The notes under the pieces are model-generated. The model was not told the DNA's origin. It made no database searches and saw only the letters and a program-made list of their open reading frames with translations. A stretch of 64,000 bases of DNA from Prostheceraeus crozeri. Its lineage: Eukaryota > Platyhelminthes > Polycladida > Euryleptidae. Both the position numbers and the translations under genes were made by a program. Positions within the stretch are counted from its first letter, which is position 1, and each line of letters opens with the position of its first letter. The stretch is from assembly GCA_907163375.1 (NCBI GenBank), contig CAJQUW010007896.1, forward strand, positions 62,001-126,000, read 5' to 3'. Of the stretch, positions 12,527 through 26,320 are shown piece by piece.

Positions 12527-14162
12527 TTGAAAGAAACGGTAAGGAAGTGGTAGGAGTCACATCAGGAAAATAATGAAGGAAAGAATAGGTGTGGTGGCGG
12601 AATGAGAAGGTGCAGGATGCTGTCAAAGAGAAGGAGTGAAAGAAAGATGGAGACCTGAACAGATGTGAGGAACCATCGAGGCATGCAAGAGAGCAAACAA
12701 AGATGCAAAGCGTGCGGTAGTGAAAGCAAAGATAACAGCGTTTGGGGATCTATATAATAGCCTGGATAGTAGAGATGGAAAACAAAAGGGATGCGTTTGG
12801 CAAAGCAGAAAAATAAATAATCACAAGATGCATCCCAGGCAAAGATAGTGATAGGTAGCAACGGGCAGATTTTGATGGATGATGCGGACATTCGAGACAG
12901 ACGGAAAGAGTGCTGCCAGCAGTTGATGACTGTAGAACCCAAATATAAGCATTGGTGATCGACGCAGCAGCGGGAACAGAGGTAGTTGAAGTAAAGGAAT
13001 ATGAGATTATACAAGCCTCAAAGCGAATGAAGAGAGGGAAAGAGGTAGGACTGGACAATATCCCGAAAGAAGTTTGAAAAGTGCTCGGCCAGACCGGAAT
13101 TATATGGCTCACCGATGTTTTTTTGAAAATTATGGAGAGAGAACGGATGCCAGATGAGTGGATAGAAACCATTTTGATCCTCATCTTCAGGCAGGTGGAA
13201 GGAAGACGTTCGAGATTGTGGAAACTATCTAGGTTTTAAACTAACTTCTCATGCTCTGAAATTGTGGGCAGAATATTGGACATGAGAGTCAGAGATAAGG
13301 CAACGATATCTCAACAGCAGTTTAGGTTCATGCCTGAGAAAAGCGCATCAGATGCCATTTTTGCACTGCGACAGTTGATGGAAAGATACCGGGAAGGACA
13401 ATAGGATTTACACTGCATACTTATTGATCTGGAGAAGGCATACGATCAGGTACCAAAGTAAAGGATATCAAACTGATTACGATCGAATGAAGGGAGCAGA
13501 AGAGAAGAATGTTCGTCTAATCCAAGATACGTATCTAATACACGAGTGAGATGTGCAGCGGGAGACACGACAGATTTTGAAGTCACGGTGGGATTACATC
13601 ACGAATTACTCCACCCTTAACCCGTTCCTATTTGCAATCGTCATTGACTGTATGACCAGAGATATTCAGAGAGAGTCACCTTTGGAGATGCTTTTGCAGA
13701 CGATGTCGTGCTATGTGGAAAGTCAAGAGAAGAAGCAGAGCAGAGATGGAGATGTGGAGAGATGAGTGATGAAAGCAGTGATTAAGGAAAGAGGCATGAA
13801 AGCAATCAGACAGAGGACGGAGTAGCCTACCTCAAGCTGAAGGCAACAGCGGAGGAAGTCGATGATGTGGAAGATGAGACGGAAGTGAAGTTACAGAGGG
13901 AAGTGGTAAGACAAGTGAAAGCGTTCAAGTTTCTTGGAGTGGAAAAGTGTGGCCAAAACGATGATGTGGGAAAAGTGCTGGTGGCAGAGATGAATATGCT
14001 GAGATGGTCATTGGGACTGACAAGGCTGGACCGAGTGAGTAACAAGAATGCTAGAAAGCGAGTGCGCTGGGAGAGTTGAAGGATAAGTTGAGGAAGACGC
14101 GTATGAGATGGCTAGCACATGTGGTGAGGAGAGGGGATGATTATGTGGGAAGAAAAATGAGT
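12527..14162 (+). mobile_element. RTE-type LINE, 5'-truncated and decayed
   Basis: Conceptual translation in shifting forward frames gives reverse-transcriptase hallmarks. These are an upstream W-N-E-E-V-Q-D-A-V segment, C-G-N-Y-R-G-I/F-K-L-T-S-H, the D-L-E-K-A-Y-D-Q-V-P block near 13425-13460, and F-A-D-D-V-V-L-C near 13690-13720. The last is the catalytic YXDD-like box with F in first position. A basic C-terminal segment R-W-L-A-H-V-V-R-R-G-D-D follows near 14105-14135. These match RTE-clade ORF2. Numerous stops and frameshifts make it non-functional. The endonuclease half is missing, and the copy runs directly into a (GA)n tract. Confidence 0.8.
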
Positions 14163-16310
<2,148 letters not shown>

Positions 16311-17428
16311 AGACAAAACTTACAAAATTTTATTTGACGGGAAAGAAAGTGAAGAATTTCAGATAGAAAATGGAATCCCACAAGGAGATAGCTTATCACC
16401 TGCTCTATTTTGCATATATATCAATGATTTTTTGACAGACTTGTATCATGATATCGATTGTTTTGATCCAATAAAGTTAGGCAACTCAAAATTAGCAAAT
16501 TATTTATGCAGATGATATTCTACTGTTGAGTGAAACGCATACCGGAATTATCAAACAAATTAGGCTTCTTCATAAGTTTTGTAAGATAAATAGTTTGAAA
16601 ATAAATTATGACAAAACAAAAATAATGACATTTGGTGAGAAGCAAAAATATGACAAGGTAGTTATTTTGGGTGATAACATATCCGCAATTGAAGTTGTAG
16701 ATCAATACAAATACTTAGGTTTTTGGATTGCTAAAAATGATAGGAAACACATAGAAGAGCTAACCAAAAAAGGAAAGTCATCTTCATATGTAACTGCCAA
16801 AACTTTAAAGGAATTCAATTCAGTGGATGGTAGGATCATTAATGAAACATTTGAAATGCTAACGCTTTCAAAAATGAAATATGGCAGTGAACTATTCTTC
16901 GATAAAAATTTAACCGATTTAAATCGCATCATTGTGCAATTTTATAAAAGATATTATCATTTGAGGATGACTACTCCTACTTATTGCATCATCGGTGAAT
17001 TTGGAGTCAAACCGATTGAGTATTATTGTTATAAATCTGCTATAAATTTTTTCATCAAATTAAATAAAAGTGAGGACAAAAGACTAATTACACGAATTTT
17101 TAAGACCATTAAATGTGACATGGAAAATACATCTTATCGAAATACATGGTATGCAAGAGTTTCAAAACTGTTTAATAAAGTCCATTTCACAGAAGCACAG
17201 AGCTTGGAATATAGTAGAAATATTAAGAAATTAATAAATAATGTCCTAACTGAATATTTCCGAAAAGATTGGATTGACAGTGCCAAACTTAGCAATAAAG
17301 GATTGAAATATTTAGAACTTTGTAGATTTCAATGTGAATTAAAACCTTATATAATGGATAGCAGAGATAAAACCAAAATCGATAACATTATTAAACTAAG
17401 AACTGGAAATCACACACTGGCAGCAGAA

Positions 17429-17436
17429 GTTGGAAC
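17429..17436. repeat. Left target-site duplication of the hAT-type element
   Basis: GTTGGAAC directly precedes the terminal CACAGAATTAGA and is repeated exactly at 17959..17966 after the right terminus. Eight-base duplications are diagnostic of hAT-superfamily insertion. Confidence 0.85.
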
Positions 17437-17958
17437 CACAGAATTAGACAGGTCATCTCTTCTTGCGTTTGACTAGAAGGGAAACATTGGAACATGTAGC
17501 GTAAATGAAATGGCACAATCTGCTGACATAATACCATAGCAATCGAACAATAAGCAGCCAGTTCAACATTAAACACGACAAATTGTGCGAAGTTTCAGTG
17601 ATTCTTATCAACCGGATCACACAGCGAGGAGACACAGTTGATGTCAAGTTCTACAGAGACGTTTGTGAACGTTTTTTCATGCGCCTGTTAACTTTTTTTA
17701 AAATGATCGGAGGGCCCAACATTATCGAGAAAACTTTTGCGCAATGATCTGAATTCTTCGAATCTGAAGGAGTCGTGGCGATCGGAGCATTTTGAAGGAA
17801 TTCAGAGCAATCCGCAAGCGACGCACGATTAGTTTTCCTATCTCTGTAAGGTACTAAAAATTTCTTTTTGCCCACTTATTAAGTTCCTGCATGTGACATC
17901 TGTTTGAATCAGTTTGCACTTCTAGCAAAGTGATACGATTAAACAATCTAATTCTGTG
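17437..17958. mobile_element. Non-autonomous hAT-type element inserted in the LINE
   Basis: This 522-bp element has 12-bp perfect terminal inverted repeats (CACAGAATTAGA / TCTAATTCTGTG) and exact 8-bp target duplications, GTTGGAAC, on both sides. It encodes no transposase. It splits LINE copy 2, so it arrived later. Shorter, more diverged relatives lie at 29635..30102 and 7885..8169. Termini beginning CA and the 8-bp duplication fit hAT. The transposase source is not in the window. Confidence 0.88.
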
Positions 17959-17966
17959 GTTGGAAC
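17959..17966. repeat. Right target-site duplication of the hAT-type element
   Basis: Exact second copy of GTTGGAAC, directly after the terminal TCTAATTCTGTG. Confidence 0.85.
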
Positions 17967-19142
17967 ATATCAAAATCGTACCACATATAAAGATTGTATT
18001 TGTAAATTTTGCGATTTAGAAGAGAATGAAGATATTTATCATTTCATTGTTGTATGTCCAAGATATTGCAATGAAAGAGATGCTTTAATACCCTATCTGA
18101 AAGATGCTACACGATCAGATTTCTATGCGTTCATGAATTCGTTGACAATCAGACAGATTAGACCGATAGATGATTATATTGATAAGGCAATGAATGTCAG
18201 AAACCATAGATAGCGGAATGTAGACTAGATTTTCATTTACGAAATGTTCAGCATGATTGGAGAGAACAATGGTATATCAGCGGAATGCAGACTAACTAAT
18301 CAACGTGTGCTGGCATTCCATAGCATGACATGATAGACTTAACTAATCAATGTATAAACAAATGATACTGTCTCAAACAATAGGAACTTGACCACGTTTC
18401 TGATCAGATTGCTACTACCATGCTATCGCTTAATGCTAAAGGGACTAGAAAACAATAGCAACAATACATTGCTTCATTATCAGATAATGCTGAGACTTAC
18501 TCACTTGCATTCACACTAGAGCAAACGAATATCTCTGTCACTCGCTAAAAGACTACGTCGGAGGTCGGAGACAAAATTGATTGTGCTGTCAGCTCATAAT
18601 TTTCAACTACTTTCCAGGTATGTGAAATTATTTTGAACTTTAAAACCATAAATATCATTATATCCGTGCCTCCGGTCAAATAATAGGATTAATAATAGGG
18701 TTAGTAATCTGCTGCTGGGTGTGATGCGCAAATAAAATCACTAAATAAATTTAAAATGGAAACTGATAACATAAAATATTGCTCAAATAAATGAGAAACA
18801 CACTTTCATTGATGCATGCTTTGTCTCCTCTCCTATACAACATGAAATAATGTCTCATTTATAACATTGCTACATTATCATCGACCACATTATGTTACTC
18901 ATGTATCCCAAGACCTTTTCAGACATTCATCTCACTCCGAACTTCATCTGCGAATACAACAACGATCATGGTGCAAAGTGTGCTTTTATCTTTCAACTCA
19001 TCCATTTCATCCATCATTGTCATCTTACTTTCCCTGGCCATTACATTAGTATTGTATGTAACGTATATGTATCTTGTTTGCTCCCATCCTGGGCAATAAA
19101 CTTTTTGAATTTTGAATTTTGAATTTTGAGAGAGAGAGAGAG

Positions 19143-20700
19143 GTGATTTAATTAATAGATGGATTTAGACTAAATCTTAACGAATTTCTCAACAGTCTTA
19201 ATTCTGCGGCGTCATGAGTATCGCAAGGGTGATGCTCAATTTAAGGATATTTCAGATGATGGATGGCTTCCTGGGATAAACGTAGAAGATATTTGGCTCA
19301 TGCTATCTAAGTTTCCTATAAAATCCACGTGCAGTGATGATGTCCCTAAATGCGCCATAATTCTTGCAGAGCCGCTGCACCATCTTTTAAGTGAGTGCCT
19401 TCTTCAGAGAAAATTCCCTTATCTTGGAAAATCGCAGATGTTATACCAATTCCAAAAAAGAGCACTTCAGATTTGGACTTTCGACCAGTTAGCTTATTAC
19501 CGACCCAACGAAGTTGTTTTTAAAAAGTGATTCTGTGTAATTTAAGATCTCGTCTTTCCGAATGTCTTGATGCTCATAAATATGGCATCACAAAACAATC
19601 ATCTACCACTCACGCTATCATTGTGGCATATGACACCCAAACGAAGTTCGCTGATGATCCTCAGATCGGCTCAGGCGTTTTCGTGAGCTTTGACTACTCA
19701 AAAGCTTTTGATAGAATTAGTCATAAGGACTTAGTCAATTCGGTACGATTGAGTGATTCACCTAATGGTTTAGTGATCTTTATTTGAAACTATCTTAGTG
19801 AACGTCAACAAAGGGTTCGAATTTGCGGCTCTAGAAGCGGACTCAAGCTCGTTATCAGTAGAGTACTACAGGGCTCGTTATTTGCTGCTTATCTTTTTGG
19901 TCTCTACTTGTCTCCTTTGAAACCTCTGCATGATTCAACGGTCATGATTAAGTATGTTGATGATGTCTGCATAATCGCTGGGATTCGCCAAAGGTACGCG
20001 CTGCAAGACAGAACAAATAAAATTCTGAAATTCAAAATATTTCTAATTGGTCAGATAAAAACAGTCTGAAATTGAATGTCAGCAAGACAAAAGGCTTCGT
20101 CTACTATCGAGGTGCATGTCATAATCAACTACATTTCGAATCAAAGATTCCATCGTGATCTTTGAAAACATTGTACGGTTATTGGGAGTTATCATGGACA
20201 GTGATTTAAAGTGGAAAAGTCATATCCAACTGATTGAACGAAAATGTGCTCAGCGCATTTGTATTCTGCGAAGAATTAATTCTTTTACCAGCAACGAGGA
20301 ATTATTGATGATATTTAATGGAAACATCAGATCCATCATTGAGTACACCTGTCCTGCCTTCATCGGACTTTCTCAAGAGCAATCACACTCCTTAAGAAAA
20401 ATTCAAAGACGATACTTAAAAATTAAAGGCATTACTATGTCACAGGGTCTTTCCTCGAGAAGGTCTCGCTTTTCGCTGAAAATTCTACGAGATATTCCAA
20501 TACCATATCTCTACTGCATTTTCTTAATCTTGCGTTCCTACGAAGTGGTCGCATCTCAGTGCCTTTTTGCAGAACTTCCTTGCGTCGTAATTCCTTTTAC
20601 CATCGGTGTGTGTAATCGCGTCATTTGCACTTCATGATTAAGTCACTTACTTTCTTTATGATTTTCAAATCGCTTTTGTACCTTCACTTCGATTGTATAT
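19143..20700 (+). mobile_element. CR1/Jockey-like LINE reverse-transcriptase relic
   Basis: Forward-frame translation gives an RT of a different family from the previous LINEs. It has F-D-Y-S-K-A-F-D-R-I-S-H near 19690-19720 (motif A), a degenerate V-L-Q-G-S-L block near 19865-19885, Y-V-D-D-V-C-I-I near 19955-19975 (catalytic box), and L-G-V-I-M-D-S-D-L-K-W-K-S-H-I near 20180-20225, the conserved thumb block of CR1/Jockey-type elements. Several frameshifts and stops are present. The endonuclease end is absent, and the copy begins at a short GA run (19127-19142). It looks older than the two LINE copies before it. Confidence 0.75.
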
Positions 20701-20714
20701 TTTGATTACCATTT

Positions 20715-20935
20715 CAAGAATCAATAGACGTATCTCGTACAACTCTCAGACAGCTAAAAGTTGGGCAGTGAAAGAGAGGGAGGTCGAAGAGAAGATGGGA
20801 GGACTGTAGAACGGAAGATCTGAAGAAAACAGGAGTAGAAGAAGGTGCGTTGGATGGATTCCAGACTAGGAAGAAAATTTGCACCGGCGACCCCACTTGA
20901 AATGGGAAGAAGACCAGGAAAAGAAGGAGAAAAAG
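20715..20935 (+). mobile_element. 3'-end fragment of an RTE-type LINE
   Basis: One forward frame reads R-G-R-S-K-R-R-W-E-D-C...E-D-L-K-K, followed by K-I-C-T-G-D-P-T. This is the C-terminal signature commonly seen in RTE ORF2 tails. Only the extreme 3' part of the coding region is present. It is not clear whether it belongs to the same family as the RTE copy at 12527..14162. Confidence 0.55.
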
Positions 20936-22119
20936 TTGCATTATGTGCTATAAATAAATCAGTGATTAAAATGTCAAATGAAGATTCACACAAAAATGAG
21001 CAATGTTGTATTCTGTGTAGTGCGTGTTGTGTTTCCTTATATTTTATTGAAGAATTTCGTTCTTGATGTTTTGTATTTAAGCTTCTGTTGATGATATGTA
21101 TAGACCTTGTCTTCACGGATCGTCTTTTTGAAGAAAAAGTGGCTACTTATTGCTGTTCTACAAACGAAATCTTTGGGGATTAACCAATAATATGATCGTA
21201 TGAAATGGGAAACATGAGACCAAAAATGACATCATGGAAATCAGGAGGAAGAGACTCCACACTGTAGCATGAGGGTAAATGATAAAATCTGCTGTTGCTG
21301 TCTTCAGTATCTGATGAAATAATGAAGCAAGTAACAATAGTAATAGACCTGAGATGTGGCAGCAATATTCTTCCTTACGAAAATTTTGTCTTATTTATCA
21401 ATTATGCTGTCAATACTGCAAACATCTTGCAATTCTTAAGACAGAATTGTACCAATTCGACGTGCCGTACTCTGAACACAGGAAATATCAAAAAAGTAGA
21501 AAATTTCTCCGAGATTTCATCAAGTAGATGAAATGATGTGACATGTGCCTTCTTCCCAAGTAAGAATATCACGAGCTGAGATGCGCATCTTAGCAAATGA
21601 CACGTAGAGATGTTATCTTCTCGAAATTCAATAAAAATATTTCTGAGAACAGAGACAGACTCTTCAGTAAGTACAAATGTGATGATTGTGAGAATAATGA
21701 ATTTTGAGGTTCATTAAGTCCCACAAGAAATGAATGTCCTCATAATGTAGTTCACGAAGTTGATCAGAGAGAATTTTCTGAACTGTGGACAGCTGCAGCA
21801 TCCTTATCGCACCCATACTGAAGGGGGTGAACTATTTTGAAAAAAGCTTTTTCAGACGTTCTGAAATTTGTGAGTCTTAGAAAGCATTATGCAGCATAGC
21901 CTAAAGGAAACTCATCAATTTTCAATATGTGTGCATGTCTACGAATCATATTATGAACATCTTTCCCAACACAGACATCGAATTGAGGATTGGAAAGTCA
22001 AGTGTCAAATCCTACTGGACTTGACAACTGAGACGTGGGCTGGCTGCAGAAATGAGATGAATGGAGGTAGCATAGACAGAAAGATGATCAGATGGATGTG
22101 TTAAGCAAAGAGCATCTCT
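20936..22119. other. Gene-free stretch
   Basis: No domain, splice-ready exon or repeat was recognised in this 1.2 kb. Confidence 0.4.
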
Positions 22120-22830
22120 CGAAGAACGAGTTACTGCAGGGAACGAGGCCGAAAATGAGACTTTCACACAATGATGCACACCATATGCCTACTACGAATG
22201 TGCGCGTCTTCCGAGTTCTATCCGGTTCCTCGTCTTGTCAGACAGGATAAAAGAAAAACACATCTTAATCCAATAGGACGCAGATTGCAGTTTTTGGTTA
22301 AAATGAAATTTTCTATGTTTTCGCTTGCCAACTGCAAAGTACAGAGTCTTTAGTCGTAATTGTTGACACAGAAAGTCTTCATGTCATTTTCTATGATGTG
22401 CATGTGCTATTATTATGCTTCTGATCGATAATGTATGTGAGAATGTGGTTGAATGTGGATAAAGTTGCTCAAAATGTTTCCGTTTGCTGACATTAAGAGG
22501 GTCGCCAAATCAAAATTTGCTTCGTTTTATAGAAATGGTTGCATGAACATGAAAGGAAATGACCTGATGAAATTCCATGCCAAAAATTATGACTCTGGGC
22601 TGAGTACTTTCCGTTTAATCAGAGAAAACAAAGAACATTTTATTTTAGCCAAAAACTGCAATCTGCGTCCCATTGGATTAACATGTGTTTTTCTTTGATC
22701 TTGTCTGACAAGAAGAGGAACTCACTAGAACTCGGCAGACATACCGATTCGTAATAAGCATATGGTGTACATCACTGTGTGAAAGTCTCACTTTCGGCCT
22801 CGTTCCTTGCAGAAACTCGTTCTGGCTGCA
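22120..22830. mobile_element. Long-TIR foldback/MITE-like element, copy B
   Basis: The best preserved full copy of the family at 5206..5912. The left arm starts AGAACGAGTTACTGCAGG and contains GAGGCCGAAAATGAGACTTT. The right arm ends with AAAGTCTCACTTTCGGCC and CAGAAACTCGTTCTGG in inverted orientation. The arms stay complementary for about 200 bp, reaching the shared word TTTTCTCTGA/TCAGAGAAAA. No transposase is encoded. Confidence 0.72.
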
Positions 22831-23852
22831 GGACTAATAGTGGTCAGCGAAGACCTATGAGGATATGAGGGCGTGTAGATTGCGATATTGCGACAGCAAT
22901 CCAGGAAGAAAGCTTGGAAAATTAAAATAATAAGTCGACGAATACCCAGGTACCACCCAAAGAACGCTTGGGAATAAGCTGTGTCTACAGACCGTCGACA
23001 ATAGGGCATCAAGGAAGCCGACGTCATCGATTGCAACATCTTCAGGCCCAACGGATGAAGTAAGTGATCTACGCAATGCATGGGACTCATTCAAAGCAAC
23101 ACAAATTTTCGAAAATGGTTGCGAAAATTAAGACTCTATAAAAGTCTCATTTAGAGTGCTTCAAATGCATTAGGAACGGATGAAAAGGAAGAGCGGACAG
23201 GAGAAAATATTTCATGATCTACATTTCAGAATCAAGTCATAAAAGCAGTAACATGAGCCGCTATCTGAAAATAAAGAAAGCAGAATCTGGAACAAGACCC
23301 GTTATCAGAGTGCAAAGGAATTATAGCGATCGTCTTCATTTTCTATCATTTCTTCCGACTTTCCTGTCAATACAAAATCACTGCCAAAAGCCCTTGCAGA
23401 GGAGAGAAAGTTTCATCATTCGAATGACGGAATGAACTCGAAACCACACTGATCTTCGACCTTCCTAACCAAACTTCTGATGGAGTTCAAGTGTCTAGAC
23501 ATGGTCATGTACGCTGGATTCAAGTCAAATCAACTGTTCATAATTTCGCTATTTTTCAGAATCCCATTGAACACACAGTATGCTTTCTCTAAATAAAGCA
23601 ATGAAACCGTCTTTGATCACCCGCAAGTTGAAAATTTTCTTCACGTGTTTAACAATAGGCATTATTTCAGCGCAGTTGTAAGTATTCAAGCTATGTCGTA
23701 GGAATGCTGAAATAATTCACTAGAAAACTACCATTGTTTGGTTCACAACTTGTGCTGGCGAAAGTGTTGCCTCAAGGAATGTACACATTTTTCTCCCGGG
23801 CGAAGCAGTCTCAATGAATTACGAAACTGAAATGAAGAATAGTACGGCCGCC
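22831..23852. other. Gene-free stretch
   Basis: No gene or repeat was recognised between the full and the half copy of the long-TIR family. Confidence 0.4.
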
Positions 23853-24060
23853 AACACGAGTTTCTGCAGGGAACGCGGCCGAAAATGAGACTTTCACAGA
23901 ATGATGTACATAGCATGGTTAATACGACCCTGAAGGTGTGCCGAGTTCTACACCGGCTCCCTGCTTTTCGCACTGATTCTATCCTGTCTTGAAGCAGATT
24001 GAAGTTTTCGGTGAAGCTGCAAACTTCTATTTTTTCATCTGACTAAGTGAGAAGTGTAAA
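23853..24060. mobile_element. Single left arm of the long-TIR family
   Basis: It matches the left arm of copy B (ACGAGTTTCTGCAGGGAACG, then GGCCGAAAATGAGACTTTCA) but has no right partner downstream. It is a solo arm, like 6028..6196 in the opposite orientation. Confidence 0.6.
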
Positions 24061-24700
24061 GTCGAGAGCTATGACTTCTGACAGTGAATATCTTCAAGTC
24101 AGGAGCACATATATTGTGTCATGAACCCTTAGATATAATACTAATAAACGTATATTTGAATGAAAAATTTCCCAATATTGGCAATTGTGAGAAAATACAA
24201 GCAGGTATTTCAAAAGTAATAAGTGTAAGAGTATAGTGTCTTAACAAATGAAGTGAGTTTGAATGTAGGGATAGCGCATCAGAGCTGGAAGCCATCATTC
24301 TAGAGTTTTGACATTGAGATTATGAATGACTTTTTACGACGTGCCGAGAGGATTTGCAGGAGACGAAACTTGTTTGAGTTGCTCATAACCAGCAGTCGAA
24401 GATGGATGCAATTTATCTTGGATCAGTTGAAGAAATAATCTGAAGCCTAAAATTTTTCGTTGATATGAGAGTGGAAGGAAATTAGGACATTCAGTTTAAC
24501 ATATTGTTAAATGGCATCGTCTTTGAATTTTCTCCAGTCTGATTCTTTGTCGAGGTCTACCAATAATCGTGCAGGATACTCTAAAATGCACTTGCACTGT
24601 TAGCTTTCAGATTTTTCACAGAAAGTGTACAGTTGGCGAATAACTGTCAATTTTAGTAACCAAGTTTCCATCAATTCTCCTGCTCACGTCAAGCAAAGCG
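24061..24700. other. Gene-free stretch
   Basis: Nothing recognised. The segment leads into a THAP-like reading frame but shows no clear promoter or splice acceptor. Confidence 0.35.
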
Positions 24701-24853
24701 ATGACTAATATTTGTTCAGTATTTGATTGCAAAAGTAATAGTAATAATGACAAAGGTTGTGCTATAGCACTTCATTGTTTTCCCCACAATAACAAGGAAA
24801 TTTTGAGGAAATGGAACAATAATCCATTAATGAATTTTGTCATGAGAAGATAG
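24701..24853 (+). CDS. THAP-like zinc-finger N-terminus (possible exon or transposase relic)
   Basis: A 50-codon frame starts with MTNICSVFDC and continues to HCFPHNNKEILRKW. THAP domains open with M-x-x-C-x2-4-C, then have a conserved F-P pair and an invariant Trp about 10 residues later, and finish with C-x2-H. The first three elements are here: C5, C10, F-P near residues 27-28 and W near 38. The C-terminal C-x2-H half is not in this frame. That could mean a first exon whose partner lies elsewhere, or a truncated relic of a THAP-bearing P-type transposase. THAP domains bind DNA. No adjacent coding sequence was found to decide between the options. Confidence 0.45.
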   Translation: MTNICSVFDCKSNSNNDKGCAIALHCFPHNNKEILRKWNNNPLMNFVMRR

Positions 24854-26127
24854 CTCCAGAATGTTCTCTATACTCTTTGTGGAATCCGACTTCAAAGCGA
24901 TATATCTACGAGTGCATCGCTTTGTACTGTGTGTAATTTAGCCGTGGCACAATGTGTAAAAATGAATGCAACAAGGCATCGCGTAATGATGATATCTGTA
25001 TCAATGGATGCGAATGATGTTTTAGAAATATCAGTTAGAGTACATCTACATGTGTATTCATGGTATTGTGTTAAGGTCAGTACATCTTTCAATAGTGAAA
25101 TATATATCGATATATTTCAATATACCTGTATATCGATTTAGCATAATTGCGGCTCAATGATGGATATCCTTAACACAATGATATTAGAATTCAGATCTCA
25201 GAACCGCTGGTTTCTATTCCTGATGAAGGATAAGAGCGGCTGTTCCACTCCTATCCCAGACCGGTGGAATACACATTTGCATACACATTGTATTTGGAAG
25301 CTTCGGGGGAAGCTTTTAGGCGAGTATTAAAAAGGTTATTAGTTAACAACTATAAAAAATTTATTGTTAGCTGTCATTAGTTAACTCTAAATTACATATA
25401 GGTGCAGTTTACCGCGTTGACACATCTTGCTCACGTGTCCAAAGATTTATTAAGTAAACCAATATTTCAACCGCAATATCAAAGATCATTAAATGATACA
25501 AATGCTATTTCGAAAATGTATTTTACAGGCAAAAATGAGAAATTCGATAAAACAGGCTTTGATGAGGTCATTCGGCTTATTGTAGTTGGTTTGTTAGTTC
25601 CGTTCGGATATAAGGATGGGAGGTGTTCCACTAGATCGGTCCACTGAAGGTTGAAATTAAAAGATAGATAGGTTCCTAATTCATCAAAGAACTTGAAAAG
25701 AAAATAACAAATTAAATTATAATGAATTAAGCATTTATTATCGTACACAGAACAAGCAACTTTCGATTGGAAATCATAAGAGGTTAAACAGTCTTTTAGG
25801 ACCTACACAAGGTGTCGCTGTGCAGAATCCATCAACAAAACAAAGTCCTTTTTAGCTACAATTTGATTTCACATGCGGTTGCTAGATAATTGCTCACGTG
25901 GACGAAGAGCATGCTAAATTGAACATTTGGTATTTCCTGCTAATCATCCTTATTTCAAGTGTGTTCAAATTTCATGCACAGCTTTTTATTATTCATGCGA
26001 CAGAGATCGGCATTTCGATGGAGATCTTTGAAGAAATCTAGTTAAACATTCATAACAAGTTCCTTTCGGTTCAAGAACTTGATTATACTTTGAACTGTCT
26101 GAACTAGTCAAGGTTCACACCGAATGC
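24854..26127. other. Gene-free stretch
   Basis: No gene was recognised. A perfect AT-rich palindromic core (GAAATATATATCGATATATTTC, with one offset) occurs near 25097-25118. Confidence 0.4.
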
Positions 26128-26320
26128 GGTGGTGAGAAAATATGAGATTCAATAGATCAGCGGAAAATCTTCAAAATTGATGGAATTCTTGAACAGAAGA
26201 GAATTCGACGCAAATTCAGTCAATTTAGACAAATGCTATGCGGCAATCACACGCGACACTTTCATTTTATATCTTATCGGAGTTATTCGCATCACTGCAG
26301 TAGTTGGAGTTTGTATCATG
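26128..26320. repeat. Diverged dispersed repeat, copy 1
   Basis: Shares collinear blocks with 28303..28500: GAGATTC near the start, then CGGAAAATCTTCAAAATTGA, AGAATTCGACG-like words, CAATTTAGA, GCAATCACACGCGA and ATCTTATCGGAGT. The open frame of 67 codons in this copy is not conserved in the other copy, so it is unlikely to be coding. Family unknown. Confidence 0.5.

Larger units (their letters stand above)
16309..19126 (+). mobile_element. 5'-truncated LINE with RT and C-terminal domain (copy 2), split by a hAT element
   Basis: The sequence opens inside the reverse-transcriptase domain: G-I-P-Q-G-D-S-L-S-P near 16375-16405 and the catalytic Y-A-D-D-I-L-L-L near 16505-16530, with a one-base frameshift between them. 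A 316-codon open frame carries the thumb and C-terminal region. It is cut at codon ...AAEVG by the hAT-type insertion 17437..17958. The interrupted C-terminus resumes at about 17967 with the same C-x2-C...H-x4-C knuckle (CICKFCD, YHFIVVC) and ends at 18213. A 3' UTR follows, with AATAAACTTTTTGAATTTTG and three TGAATTT units before a short GA run. Apart from the insertion and the frameshift it is well preserved. Confidence 0.82.

Noticed and set aside
12562-13184. Two overlapping minus-strand open frames of about 145-150 codons
   Set aside because: They lie antisense to the RTE LINE, whose reverse-transcriptase motifs are on the plus strand.
25402-25748. Opposed open frames of 81 and 89 codons
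   Set aside because: The two frames overlap on opposite strands and neither shows a recognisable motif.
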